A stretch of 64,000 bases of DNA from Brevundimonas sp. Root1279 (GTDB lineage: Bacteria; Pseudomonadota; Alphaproteobacteria; Caulobacterales; Caulobacteraceae): NCBI RefSeq assembly GCF_001425945.1, contig NZ_LMEB01000001.1, positions 124,001 through 188,000 on the forward strand. The letters run 5' to 3'. A program made the position numbers and the translations under genes. This document shows, in pieces, positions 28,845 through 36,795 of this stretch. Within the stretch, counting starts at the first letter, position 1; the number at the start of each line of letters is the position of its first letter. Under the pieces are notes generated by a model. It saw only the letters and a program-made list of their open reading frames with translations. It did not search any database and was not told the DNA's origin.

Positions 28845-29315
28845 ATGTCCGACAGCCAACGATTTCCCGTCGCCGCCCACGCCCTGGCCTATCTGGCCCA
28901 CAAGGGCGCCTACTCGCCGGCTGACGCCGCGCCGAGCGCGGTTCTGGCCGCCTCGGTTCCGACCAATCCGGTCGTGGTGCGCCGTGTGACCGCCCTGCTG
29001 GCCAAGGCGGGGCTGATCGCCACTCGTCCGGGCGCCTCGGGCGGGGCCTGGCTGCTGCACAGGCCCGAAGCCATCACCCTGGACGCGGTCCTGCGCGCGG
29101 TGAACGGCTGCGCGCAACTGGGCTCGCCGCCAGCCGGAGCGAAGGGCTGTCCGGTCAGCGAACACATCCCGCGCCAGGTCGCCAAGGCCCTGACCGCCGC
29201 GGATCTGGCCGCCGGCGAGGCGCTTGGCAAGATCACTATCGCCGACCTCCTGGCCGAGAACCCGCCGTCGCTGGCAGGCTTCGCGCCGCACTCGTCGTGT
29301 CCCGTCGCCGCCTGA
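28845..29315 (+). CDS. Rrf2-family transcriptional regulator
   Basis: A 156-residue winged-helix regulator with the Rrf2 pattern: VAAHALAYLAHKG, SVPTNPVVVRRVTALLAKAG (recognition region), LIATRPGASGGAWLLHRPEA (wing), ITLDAVLRAVNG. Three cysteines are present (Cys89, Cys102 and one near the C-terminus, Cys152). Two lie in the stretch that holds Fe-S or redox cysteines in IscR and NsrR, but the spacing differs from both. It may sense redox or nitrogen oxides, or bind no cluster. Target genes are not evident; it is divergent from kup. Confidence 0.9.
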   Translation: MSDSQRFPVAAHALAYLAHKGAYSPADAAPSAVLAASVPTNPVVVRRVTALLAKAGLIATRPGASGGAWLLHRPEAITLDAVLRAVNGCAQLGSPPAGAKGCPVSEHIPRQVAKALTAADLAAGEALGKITIADLLAENPPSLAGFAPHSSCPVAA

Positions 29316-29396
29316 TAAATCGGCCGTCGGCTGAGACTCAGGGTTGATCTCCGTCATCGGATGATGGCGATATCAGCGTGACCACAGGGGGCCTAA

Positions 29397-29858
29397 ATGA
29401 CGGATCACAACTCGGGGCTCAGCGCCGACACTCAGGCGCTTATGGCCTTCGAGGCCAACAAGAAGTCGACCGGCGTCGCCTTCCTCCTCTGGTTTTTCAC
29501 GGGCGGCCTGGGCGGCCACCGCTTCTACCTCGGCAAGACCGGGTCAGCGGTGGGCCAACTCGTCCTTTCGGTCCTGGGCTGGGTCACCATCTGGTTCGTC
29601 GTCGGCCTCCTCTTCCTGATCCCTCTCGGCATCTGGCTGCTGATCGATCTGTTCCTGATCTCGGGCATGGTCGAGAGCCATAACCGTGAGCTGATGCTCC
29701 GCCTCAACGCCCGGCCGAAGGCCGCTGGGTCCCAGGTGGACGAACTGGCCAAGTTCGCCGCCCTGCGCGATCAAGGCGCGATCTCGGACGACGAGTACGA
29801 CGTCCAGAAGCGGCGTTTGCTCGGCGAGTCTCCGACGCCCGCCACGGTCGATGCCTGA
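29397..29858 (+). CDS. TM2-domain membrane protein with SHOCT tail
   Basis: A 153-residue inner-membrane protein. The TM2 domain has VAFLLWFFTGGLGGHRFYLG, a hallmark loop with GGHRFYLGK, and two or three hydrophobic helices between residues 25 and 95 (LVLSVLGWVTIWFVVGLLFL). The C-terminus carries a short SHOCT-like oligomerisation motif (KFAALRDQGAISDDEYDVQK). The function of such proteins is unknown. A GGGGG precedes the ATG. Its last bases overlap the SDR start by eight. Confidence 0.88.
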   Translation: MTDHNSGLSADTQALMAFEANKKSTGVAFLLWFFTGGLGGHRFYLGKTGSAVGQLVLSVLGWVTIWFVVGLLFLIPLGIWLLIDLFLISGMVESHNRELMLRLNARPKAAGSQVDELAKFAALRDQGAISDDEYDVQKRRLLGESPTPATVDA

Positions 29859-30678
29859 ATCGAATCACGGGACGTTCGCGGACCGTCGCCGCACCGTCCT
29901 GATCACAGGGGCTTCCGCCGGCATCGGCGCCGCCCTGGCGCGAGTCTATGCGGTCGAGGGTTGGGACCTGATCCTGACCGCGCGTCGAGCGGGACCGCTT
30001 GAGGTCCTGGCCGCTGAGCTGAGCCGCTCCGGCGCGACGGTGACCGTCATCACCGAGGATCTGGCCGACCCGGCTGCGCCGCAACGCCTGTTCGAGGCGG
30101 TCGCCGCCCGCAGTCTCACCGTCGACGCCCTGGTCAACAACGCCGGCTTCAGCCGCACGGCCGGCTTCCTGCAGACTGATCCGGCCGACCACGCCGCCAT
30201 GCTGCAGGTCATGCTGTCGGCCCCGGTCGAGCTGTCACGCCTGTTCGCCCCTGGCATGGTCGAGCGCGGCTTCGGCCGTATTCTCAACGTCGCCTCGCTG
30301 GCCGGGCGCATGCCGGCGACCGGTGGCGACACGCTCTACGGCCCGATCAAGAGCTTCCTGATCAAGGCCTCGCAGGGCCTGCACCTCGAGCTGGCCGGGA
30401 CGGGGGTGCACGTCACCGCCCTGTGCCCCGGCTACACCCTGACCGAGTTCCATGACGTCAACGGCACCCGCGCCGAGGTCTCGTCCGCCTATCCCGCCTG
30501 GATGTGGCAGACCGCCGAGCACGTCGCCCGCGTCGGTTATGACGCCGTTGAGGCCAACCGGCCGGCGGTGACGCCGGGGGTAATGAACAATGTCCTCGCG
30601 GGCCTGGCCAAACACCTGCCGGACCGCTGGGCGCTCAAGATGGTCGGCGGCCATGCGAAACGGCTGAAGCGGATATGA
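29851..30678 (+). CDS. Short-chain dehydrogenase/reductase
   Basis: A classical SDR of 275 residues. The NAD(P)-binding motif VLITGASAGIGAALARVYA starts near residue 14, the NNAG motif is in VDALVNNAGFSRT, and the catalytic Tyr-x3-Lys is in DTLYGPIKSFLIKAS near 163. It resembles the DltE/YqjQ-like branch of unknown substrate. It overlaps the TM2 gene at its start and the next gene (ATGA) at its stop, so the three are probably translated from one mRNA. Confidence 0.92.
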   Translation: MPESNHGTFADRRRTVLITGASAGIGAALARVYAVEGWDLILTARRAGPLEVLAAELSRSGATVTVITEDLADPAAPQRLFEAVAARSLTVDALVNNAGFSRTAGFLQTDPADHAAMLQVMLSAPVELSRLFAPGMVERGFGRILNVASLAGRMPATGGDTLYGPIKSFLIKASQGLHLELAGTGVHVTALCPGYTLTEFHDVNGTRAEVSSAYPAWMWQTAEHVARVGYDAVEANRPAVTPGVMNNVLAGLAKHLPDRWALKMVGGHAKRLKRI

Positions 30679-31136
30679 GGACCCAGCCGACGCCGTGGGG
30701 CACGGACCCGAACCTGTTCGCCGCTCTTCCGGGGAGCGACGCGATCGTCGGATGGTTCGGCTTCACGCCGTCGTTTCACGACGCCGATCTCGTCGAGCTG
30801 ACGCTGACGAAGGGCGACGCGATCATGCGGATCGCCGCTTTTCGCATGACGGATCAGGTCAACGAGGCCGGCTACTTCGTTCTCGATCGCCACGCGATCG
30901 TGAGTCTCCACATGACAAAGGTCACCGGTGTCGAGCTGAACGGCGACGCCCACTCGATCCTCGCGGGCCTTGTCATCCGCAGGCTTGAGGCCTCCGTTCC
31001 GAAAGACCGGTTCGGAACCTGCCCGGGGCCCGAGGCCGGCGACTACGAGATCGCGTTTGAAACCAGCTACGGCCTCTGGGGCGCTCTCTATGCCCGCGGA
31101 CTAGCGCTGTCGCTGGAGCCGGCTGAGGTCCCCTAG
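30675..31136 (+). CDS. Imm50-like hypothetical protein
   Basis: A 153-residue protein whose N-terminal part, IVGWFGFTPSFHDADLVELT, matches the pattern of Imm50-family proteins (W.G..PSFHDAE...), a fold found among toxin-immunity proteins but also in orphan genes. The rest is beta-rich (HMTKVTGVELNGDAHSI, DYEIAFETSYGLWGAL), with no signal peptide or membrane segment. No polymorphic toxin is found nearby. The start overlaps the SDR stop as ATGA, which implies coupling to a metabolic enzyme rather than to a toxin. The role is unknown. Confidence 0.7.
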   Translation: MRTQPTPWGTDPNLFAALPGSDAIVGWFGFTPSFHDADLVELTLTKGDAIMRIAAFRMTDQVNEAGYFVLDRHAIVSLHMTKVTGVELNGDAHSILAGLVIRRLEASVPKDRFGTCPGPEAGDYEIAFETSYGLWGALYARGLALSLEPAEVP

Positions 31137-31145
31137 GCCCGCCGG

Positions 31146-31844
31146 CTAGTGCCCGCCGCTCGGATACGGCGTGGTCACGCCCGAGCTGATGATGCCCGGC
31201 AGGGCCTCGCCCAGGCCCATCAGGATGAACTGGATGGCCAGGGCGCAGAGGATCAGGCCCAGCACCCGCACCACGATGGACAGACCGACCTCGCCGAGGA
31301 TGCGGCTGATCGGGCCGGTCAGGGCGAAGCTGATGAAGGACACCACGCAGGCGGCGGCGATGGCCGCCAGGGAGGCTGCAGTGCCGGCGGCTCCGAGTTT
31401 CTCGGCCTCGCCGGCCTGGATGATGATGGCCGAGATGGCGCCGGGGCCGATCATCAGCGGGATGGCGAAAGGCACGACCAGCCGCTGGAAACGCCGCTTG
31501 GCGTAGCCGCGCACGTCCTTGAGGTCGTTGGCGGCGTCCTTGTCGGCGAAGGTGGCGATGAAGTCCTCGCGCGCCATGTCGAGGCCGAGCAGCAGCAGCA
31601 GCACGCCGCCGGCGATGCGGAAAGCGGCCAGCGAGATGCCGAAGAACTGCAGAAGCCCCAGGCCGGTGAAGAAGAAGAAGGCCAGAAAGACCGCCGCGAA
31701 CAGGCAGATCAGGGCCGACACCGAAATCCGCTGGCGCAGGGTGGCGCCGGCCGTCGCCGCGGCGAAGATCGGGATATTGCCGATCGGGTCCAGCAGGGCG
31801 AACAGGGTGACGAAGAGGTTGACCCCCAGATCGACCGCGTCCAT
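31146..31844 (-). CDS. MarC-family integral membrane protein
   Basis: A 232-residue protein with six hydrophobic helices typical of MarC/YchE. The N-terminal FVTLFALLDPIGNIPIFAAA, the FRIAGGVLLLLLGLDMA helix, and VPFAIPLMIGPGAISAIIIQ are family hallmarks. Its transport or sensory role is not established; the older link to antibiotic resistance was withdrawn. A GAGAG lies before the ATG. It is divergent from pyrF with a 93-base gap that contains a GC microsatellite, and its stop lies ten bases from that of the Imm50-like gene. Confidence 0.92.
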   Translation of the reverse strand: MDAVDLGVNLFVTLFALLDPIGNIPIFAAATAGATLRQRISVSALICLFAAVFLAFFFFTGLGLLQFFGISLAAFRIAGGVLLLLLGLDMAREDFIATFADKDAANDLKDVRGYAKRRFQRLVVPFAIPLMIGPGAISAIIIQAGEAEKLGAAGTAASLAAIAAACVVSFISFALTGPISRILGEVGLSIVVRVLGLILCALAIQFILMGLGEALPGIISSGVTTPYPSGGH

Positions 31845-31890
31845 TTGCTTCTCTCGCCCCGCAATTCACCCTGCCGCCCCATAAGGGCCT

Positions 31891-31905
31891 GCGCGCGCGC
31901 GCGCG
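31891..31905. repeat. Short GC dinucleotide run
   Basis: Seven and a half GC units in the marC-pyrF gap, 33 bases before the pyrF start. Alternating GC of this kind can adopt Z-DNA under supercoiling and is prone to slippage. No evidence of function. Confidence 0.8.
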
Positions 31906-31937
31906 TCCACCCCTGCGGCCAAGATGGAGACTGCTCA

Positions 31938-32663
31938 ATGACGCCCGTGCTCACCGACCCGCGCCTGATCGTCGGCCTGGACCTGCCCTCCATCGACGCG
32001 GCGCGCGCCATGGTCGAGCGGCTGGGCGGCGTGGTGTCCTTCTACAAGGTCGGCCTGACCCTGCTGGCGCGGCCCGGCGGCGTCGCCTTCGCCCATGAAC
32101 TGCGCGCCCAGGGCAAACAGGTGTTCCAGGACTGGAAGCTCCATGACATCGGCGCCCAGGTCGAGGGCGCGGCCCGCTCGGTGGCGGAGGGCGGCTGCGA
32201 CCTGCTGACGGTGCACGCGGAGCCCCAGGTCATGCGCGGCGCGGTCAAGGGTCGCGACGCCGCCGGGACCGGGACCAAGCTGCTGGCCGTCACTGTCCTG
32301 ACCAGCCTGTCGGACGCCGACCTCGGCGAGCTGGGCTACGGCTTCACCGCCGCCGAACTGGTCGAGCGCCGGGTGCGCCAGGCCCTCGACTGCGGCGTCG
32401 ACGGCGTCGTCTCCAGCCCTCTGGAGGCCGCCAATGTCCGTCGCATCGCCGCCGAGGCGGGGCGTCCGGACTTCCTGGTGGTCACCCCCGGCGTGCGGCC
32501 CGAGGGCGCCGAAAGGGGCGATCAGCAGCGCGTGGCGACGCCGCGCGCGGCCCTCGAGGCGGGGGCCACGCACCTGGTCGTGGCCCGGCCGGTGATCGGG
32601 GCGGACAATCCGCTGACCGCCGCTTCGGCCATCGTCGAGTCGATCGACGGGATCGCGAACTAG
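31938..32663 (+). CDS. pyrF: Orotidine 5'-phosphate decarboxylase
   Basis: Last step of UMP synthesis: decarboxylation of OMP. A TIM barrel with LIVGLDLPSIDAARAMVERL at the start, the catalytic DxKxxD-type motif VFQDWKLHDIGAQV near residue 65, and the phosphate loop TPGVRPEGAERGDQQRVATP near 190. The ATG at 31938 has GGAGA upstream and gives 241 residues. A longer open frame upstream runs antisense through marC and is rejected. It is convergent with the next gene, only three bases away. Confidence 0.96.
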   Translation: MTPVLTDPRLIVGLDLPSIDAARAMVERLGGVVSFYKVGLTLLARPGGVAFAHELRAQGKQVFQDWKLHDIGAQVEGAARSVAEGGCDLLTVHAEPQVMRGAVKGRDAAGTGTKLLAVTVLTSLSDADLGELGYGFTAAELVERRVRQALDCGVDGVVSSPLEAANVRRIAAEAGRPDFLVVTPGVRPEGAERGDQQRVATPRAALEAGATHLVVARPVIGADNPLTAASAIVESIDGIAN

Positions 32664-32666
32664 GCG

Positions 32667-33377
32667 TCAGCCGCGCTCGCCGGGCTCCTGGCGGTATTCC
32701 TGCCGCGGCGGGGCCGGGCGGCGCTCGCGGACGCGCGGGGGCGGCTCCGCCCGCGGCGGCTCGGGCAGATAGGCGGGCGGATAGGGCGCAGCCTCCCGCT
32801 CGTGGCGGATCTCGTATTCGCCGTAGGCCTCGAATTCCTCGCGGCTTTCGTAGGCTTCGTAGGATTCGAAGCGGCTTTCCTCATAGGACTCGTGGCGTTC
32901 GCTGTAGCCGTAGCGGCCGCCGCGATCCTCCGATTCCCAGTATTCGTAGCGGCCGCCGCACGACGGCGCCCGGCGTCCTTCGCGCCCGAAGCCGGTGACG
33001 ACATAGCCGAAGGGGGCGCTGGCGCAGGCCAGGGCGCGCGGGTCGATGTCGTAATAGACCGGCGTCCCGACGTAGCCATAGCCGCCGGCGTCGCCGCCAT
33101 AGCCGCCGCCGACATAGACGCTGCCGCCGTAGGAGCCGCCGCTGCGATAGCTTCCGGCTTCATAGGTGCGGGCGTTGAGATAGGACTGGGACGAGGCCGC
33201 CGCCGAGGCGCGGGCGTTGACGTTCACATTGATGTTCGTGCTGCCCCCGCCCCCGTGACCTCCATGGCCGCAGCACGGCCCGGGCGGCGGCGTGTGGCCG
33301 CCGCGGGGTCCGCCGGCGAGGGCGGGGGAGGCGGCCGCCAGGGTCAGGGCGGCGATCGACAGGACGAGAAGGCGCAT
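32667..33377 (-). CDS. Secreted low-complexity protein (Gly/Ser then Glu/Tyr-rich)
   Basis: Not a family I can name. The 236-residue product starts with a signal peptide (MRLLVLSIAALTLAAASPAL, cut after ALA). A Gly/His/Pro-rich segment (CCGHGGHGGGG), an Asn/Val alternation NINVNVNA, and Gly-Tyr repeats follow. The middle holds three cysteines near ALACASAPFGYVVTGF and APSCGG. The C-terminal third is packed with near-repeats of ESYE/ESRE and ends Pro/Arg-rich. It looks like a surface or matrix protein. Its ribosome binding site lies inside a 24-base palindrome directly before the ATG. Confidence 0.75.
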   Translation of the reverse strand: MRLLVLSIAALTLAAASPALAGGPRGGHTPPPGPCCGHGGHGGGGSTNINVNVNARASAAASSQSYLNARTYEAGSYRSGGSYGGSVYVGGGYGGDAGGYGYVGTPVYYDIDPRALACASAPFGYVVTGFGREGRRAPSCGGRYEYWESEDRGGRYGYSERHESYEESRFESYEAYESREEFEAYGEYEIRHEREAAPYPPAYLPEPPRAEPPPRVRERRPAPPRQEYRQEPGERG

Positions 33378-33401
33378 GGGACGGACTCCAGAGTCCGTCC
33401 C
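33378..33401 (-). promoter_or_regulatory. Perfect palindrome over a ribosome binding site
   Basis: GGGACGGACTC and GAGTCCGTCCC, separated by two bases, touch the start codon of the adjacent secreted-protein gene. On its mRNA the only Shine-Dalgarno-like GGAG is at the top and 3' arm of this hairpin, 8 bases before the ATG. A folded stem of ten GC-rich pairs would hide it. This suggests translational control (structure melted by heat, a factor or a helicase), or a DNA operator. Confidence 0.65.
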
Positions 33402-33481
33402 TCCCTAGGTCTCGAGGCCGCTCAGGGGGTGAGGTTGCACCGCCGGAGCGAAATCACGGCGGCGCATTCCCCCGCCGCGGG

Positions 33482-33946
33482 TCAGCGATCGTAGAGATAG
33501 ACGTCCGGGCAGCCGCAGCCGTCGTAATGGCGGTGGTCGCTGCGCTCGCGCGCCCAGCGCGCCGACGGCGGCCGGTCGTCGTTATAGCCCCACTCATCGC
33601 GATACCCCTGTCGCGGCCGCGCGGCGTAACGCGGCGACTGGTAGCCGTAGCCGGACCCGTAGCGGTCGTAGCCGTGTCCATACCCGTAGCCGCGTCCGGG
33701 ATAGGCCTGGCCCGGATAGGCCTGGCCTGGGGCGGGGACGCGGACATAGACCGGCGGGCCATAGCCGTCGGCCCAGTCGCCGGTCTGGACGTAGGACCGG
33801 GTCTCCACCTCCGACAGGGGCGTGCCTCCGACGGGTCGCCCGGACGGCGTGACGTACTGCGGCTGCCCCCAGGTCTGGGCGGCGGCGGGAAGGGCGGTCA
33901 AGCCAAGGACGAACAGGCCGCCGACGACGGCGAGGGGGCGGATCAT
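33482..33946 (-). CDS. Secreted Gly/Tyr-rich hypothetical protein
   Basis: A 154-residue protein with a signal peptide (MIRPLAVVGGLFVLGLTALP, cut after AAAQ). After a short ordered part, VTPSGRPVGGTPLSEVETRS, it becomes Gly/Tyr/Pro-rich, with tandem PGQAYPGQAYPGRGYGYGHG, and ends in an Arg/His/Asp-rich tail with two cysteines (DGCGCPDVYLYDR). Caulobacterales carry many such exported RcnB-like or Tyr-rich proteins of unknown role. A 5-bp hairpin lies across its ribosome binding site, and an EcfG-like promoter is just upstream. It is the same strand as the low-complexity gene 104 bases downstream. Confidence 0.75.
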   Translation of the reverse strand: MIRPLAVVGGLFVLGLTALPAAAQTWGQPQYVTPSGRPVGGTPLSEVETRSYVQTGDWADGYGPPVYVRVPAPGQAYPGQAYPGRGYGYGHGYDRYGSGYGYQSPRYAARPRQGYRDEWGYNDDRPPSARWARERSDHRHYDGCGCPDVYLYDR

Positions 33947-33955
33947 GGCGAAGCT

Positions 33956-34000
33956 CCGGGAAAAGAGCCCGGTTAACGCTGTTCTGCAGAATTCGGTTCG
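33956..34000 (-). promoter_or_regulatory. EcfG-like promoter and leader hairpin of the Gly/Tyr-rich gene
   Basis: On the minus strand CGAAC-N17-CGTT lies at 34000-33975. The alphaproteobacterial general-stress sigma factor EcfG (SigT) recognises GGAAC-N16/17-CGTT, so one base of the -35 differs. Downstream, CCGGG-N7-CCCGG at 33972-33956 can form a hairpin whose 3' arm abuts the GGAG ribosome binding site. Both calls are motif matches. Confidence 0.4.
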
Positions 34001-34006
34001 CGGGGA

Positions 34007-34255
34007 TCAGAAGTCGACCGCGAGACCCTTCTTCTCCCAGTCGCCGTAGCGTGTAGGCTCGGGGCCGCGCGGACCACCGTGTTCGGGCGCCAGCGCGGCG
34101 TCTTCGGCGGCCCTGCGGCGTTCGGCCGCCTCCAGCAACGCCCGGCGAGCGGGCTCGCTCAGCGGCCGCTCCGGCGTGGCGTGGGGCACGTCGGCGTTGA
34201 AGATTTCAGCCGCGTCTTCAGCGGCGGGGGCGTCGGGGGTGGGATGATCGGTCAC
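34007..34255 (-). CDS. DUF1674 / SDHAF4-like succinate dehydrogenase assembly factor
   Basis: A small protein with the conserved DUF1674 C-terminus, PTRYGDWEKKGLAVDF, preceded by a charged helix PARRALLEAAERRRAAEDAA. The mitochondrial relative SDHAF4 binds flavinated SdhA and aids complex II assembly. The alphaproteobacterial members are thought to do the same, though most are untested. I favour the GTG at 34255 (TDHPTPDAPA, 82 residues); a GTG at 34291 would add twelve residues. It is divergent from htpX; in related genomes it also occurs close to htpX and rsmB. Confidence 0.85.
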   Translation of the reverse strand: MTDHPTPDAPAAEDAAEIFNADVPHATPERPLSEPARRALLEAAERRRAAEDAALAPEHGGPRGPEPTRYGDWEKKGLAVDF

Positions 34256-34341
34256 AGCGTCCTCGCCTTGAGCCAAAGCGTTGATCTCCACAAGTTAGAA
34301 CCTCGCCTCCCCGGCGCCAGTGACGCCCGAGCCTAATCCGT

Positions 34342-35331
34342 ATGAACCACCTGAAGACCTTCACCCTGCTGGCCGCGCTGACCGCCCTGTTCGCCGGTAT
34401 CGGCTACATGATCGGCGGCGCCACCGGCATGCTGATCGCCCTGGTCTTCGCCGGCGGGATGAACCTGGTCAGCTACTGGAACGCCGACAAGATCGTGCTG
34501 CGCATGTATCGCGCCCAGCCCGTCGACGAGAACCACCCCAACGCCGTGGTCCGCACCTATGTCGCCGACGTTGTGCAGATGGCCGAGGGGGCCGGCCTGC
34601 CGCGCCCGGTCATCGCCATCATCCCGACTGACCAGCCCAACGCCTTCGCCACCGGCCGCAATCCCGCGAACGCCGCCGTCTGCGCCACCACCGGCCTGCT
34701 CGACATGCTGACCCGCGACGAGATCCGCGGCGTCATGGCCCACGAACTGGCGCACGTGAAGAACCGCGACACCCTGACCATGACGGTCACCGCCACCATC
34801 GCCGGCGCCATCGCCGCCCTGGCCAATTTCGCGATGTTCTTCGGCGGCGGGGACGACCGCGAGCGCCCGGGCGGCTTCATCGGGACCCTGGCCCTGATGA
34901 TCCTCGCCCCCATGGCCGCCGGCCTGGTGCAGATGGCCATCAGCCGCTCGCGCGAATACGAGGCCGACCGCGTCGGGGCCGAGATCGCCGGCGACCCCGC
35001 TTCGCTGGCCTCGGCCCTGCAGAAGATCGAGGCCTATTCGAAACGCATCGTGAACCACACCGCCGAGCGCAATCCGGCCTCGGGCCAGCTGTTCATCATC
35101 AATCCGCTGGCCGGCCGCGGGGCCGACAACCTGTTCTCGACCCACCCGGCCACCGGCAACCGCGTCCGCGCCCTGATGGAGCTGGGCGCCAAGATGGGGA
35201 TGGGCGGGCGCCCGGCGGCCTTCGTCACGCCCTCGTCGCGCATGTCGACGCCGGCCTCAGAGGCCCCCGCGACCCGCCCCTCGACCAGCGTTCCGACCAC
35301 CCCGCCGGATCGTCGCGGCCCTTGGGGCTGA
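34342..35331 (+). CDS. htpX: Membrane metalloprotease HtpX
   Basis: Zinc protease of family M48B that degrades damaged membrane proteins. Two N-terminal membrane helices ([33 protein letters not shown]) precede the catalytic [12 protein letters not shown] near residue 134. Two more helices follow, and the third zinc ligand lies in [15 protein letters not shown] near 205. [18 protein letters not shown] is typical of the C-terminus. The last 30 residues are a Pro/Thr/Ser-rich tail beyond the usual end. It is divergent from the DUF1674 gene. Confidence 0.96.
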   Translation: MNHLKTFTLLAALTALFAGIGYMIGGATGMLIALVFAGGMNLVSYWNADKIVLRMYRAQPVDENHPNAVVRTYVADVVQMAEGAGLPRPVIAIIPTDQPNAFATGRNPANAAVCATTGLLDMLTRDEIRGVMAHELAHVKNRDTLTMTVTATIAGAIAALANFAMFFGGGDDRERPGGFIGTLALMILAPMAAGLVQMAISRSREYEADRVGAEIAGDPASLASALQKIEAYSKRIVNHTAERNPASGQLFIINPLAGRGADNLFSTHPATGNRVRALMELGAKMGMGGRPAAFVTPSSRMSTPASEAPATRPSTSVPTTPPDRRGPWG

Positions 35332-35423
35332 TCCCGCCGCAATCCGGCCCTTGCATCGCGGGGCCTGTGGCCCTTTAAGCGCGCGAAACGTCTCCCCGCG
35401 TTCGCCTGAAGGACCTCTTGCCC

Positions 35424-36662
35424 ATGACTGCGCCCAAGACCGCCCCGAAGAAGGTCGTGCTCGCCTATTCCGGCGGCCTGGACACCTCGATCATCCTGAA
35501 GTGGCTGCAGACCGAGTACGGCGCGGAGGTGATCACCTTCACCGCCGACCTGGGCCAGGGCGAGGAGCTGGCGCCGGCGCGCGAGAAGGCGCTGAAGATG
35601 GGCATCAAGCCCGAGAACATCTTCATCGACGACCTGCGCGAGGAATTCGTGCGCGACTTCGTCTTCCCGATGTTCCGCGCCAACGCCCTGTACGAGGGCC
35701 AGTATCTGCTCGGCACCTCGATCGCCCGCCCGCTGATCGCCAAGCGCCAGATCGAGATCGCCCGCCAGCTGGGCGCGGACGCCGTCTGTCACGGGGCCAC
35801 GGGCAAGGGCAACGACCAGGTCCGCTTCGAGCTCGGCTACTACGGCCTGGAGCCCGACATCCGGGTCATCGCCCCGTGGCGCGAGTGGGAGTTCAAGTCG
35901 CGGGAGGCCCTGCTGGACTTCGCCGAGAAGCACCAGATCCCGATCTCCAAGGACAAGCGCGGCGAGGCCCCGTTCTCGGTCGACGCCAACCTTCTGCACT
36001 CCTCGTCGGAAGGTAAGGTCCTTGAGGATCCGGCCGTCGAGGCCCCCGAATTCGTGCACCAGCGCACCATCTCGCCGGAGGCCGCCCCGGATGAGGCGAC
36101 GGTCATCACCATCGGTTTCGAGAAGGGCGACGCCGTCTCGATCAACGGCGAGGCGCTGAGCCCCGCGAACCTGCTGACGGCCCTGAACCAGTACGGCCAC
36201 GACAACGGCATCGGCCGCCTCGACCTGGTCGAGAACCGCTTCGTCGGCATGAAGTCGCGCGGCGTCTATGAGACCCCCGGCGGCACCATCCTGCTGGCCG
36301 CCCACCGCGGCATCGAGTCCATCACCCTGGACCGCGGCGCCATGCACCTGAAGGACGAGCTGGCGGTCAAATACGCCCACCTGATCTACAACGGCTTCTG
36401 GTTCTCGCCCGAGCGCGAGATGCTGCAGGCCGCCATCGACCACTCCCAGGCCAAGGTCTCGGGCACTGTGCGGGTCAAGCTGTACAAGGGCAACGCCACG
36501 GTCATCGGCCGCGAGAGCCCGCACAGCCTGTACGATCAGGACCTCGTCACCTTCGAGGAAGGCGTCCAGGCCTACGACCACCACGACGCCGAGGGCTTCA
36601 TCAAGCTCAACGCCCTGCGCCTGCGCGTTCTGGGCAAGCGCGACGCCCGCGATCGCGGCTGA
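35424..36662 (+). CDS. argG: Argininosuccinate synthase
   Basis: Joins citrulline and aspartate with ATP in arginine synthesis. The PP-loop [15 protein letters not shown] lies at residues 14-28, and [20 protein letters not shown] and [16 protein letters not shown] are standard family stretches. C-terminal tetramer helix motifs and KLNALRLR are present. The ATG at 35424 gives 412 residues; a TTG two codons upstream is less likely. It stands alone, followed by a GC-rich hairpin. Confidence 0.97.
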   Translation: MTAPKTAPKKVVLAYSGGLDTSIILKWLQTEYGAEVITFTADLGQGEELAPAREKALKMGIKPENIFIDDLREEFVRDFVFPMFRANALYEGQYLLGTSIARPLIAKRQIEIARQLGADAVCHGATGKGNDQVRFELGYYGLEPDIRVIAPWREWEFKSREALLDFAEKHQIPISKDKRGEAPFSVDANLLHSSSEGKVLEDPAVEAPEFVHQRTISPEAAPDEATVITIGFEKGDAVSINGEALSPANLLTALNQYGHDNGIGRLDLVENRFVGMKSRGVYETPGGTILLAAHRGIESITLDRGAMHLKDELAVKYAHLIYNGFWFSPEREMLQAAIDHSQAKVSGTVRVKLYKGNATVIGRESPHSLYDQDLVTFEEGVQAYDHHDAEGFIKLNALRLRVLGKRDARDRG

Positions 36663-36671
36663 CAACGGGCC

Positions 36672-36702
36672 GGCCGGGACGCCTTTGGGCGCGCCCGGCC
36701 GC
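36672..36702 (+). terminator. Hairpin after argG
   Basis: CGGCCGGG and CCCGGCCG form an outer 8-bp stem around a second stem CGCC/GGCG with loop TTTG. It lies ten bases past the argG stop. It has no T run, so termination strength is uncertain. Confidence 0.5.
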
Positions 36703-36795
36703 TTCGCCGCTAGAAATAACCTCGCCGCGGACACGGAATGGCGCCACCCTGCCGTCAGGAGCATGAGCTCCCTCGACGTCTTGCAGGAAACCCAG

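Noticed and set aside
31149..31937. N-terminal extension of pyrF antisense through marC
   Set aside because: PyrF is complete from 31938 with GGAGA upstream; the extension is antisense to a clear membrane protein.
33690..33735. Tandem repeats that might suggest a CRISPR or VNTR locus
   Set aside because: They encode the PGQAYPGQAYPGR repeat of the secreted Gly/Tyr-rich protein; there are no spacers.
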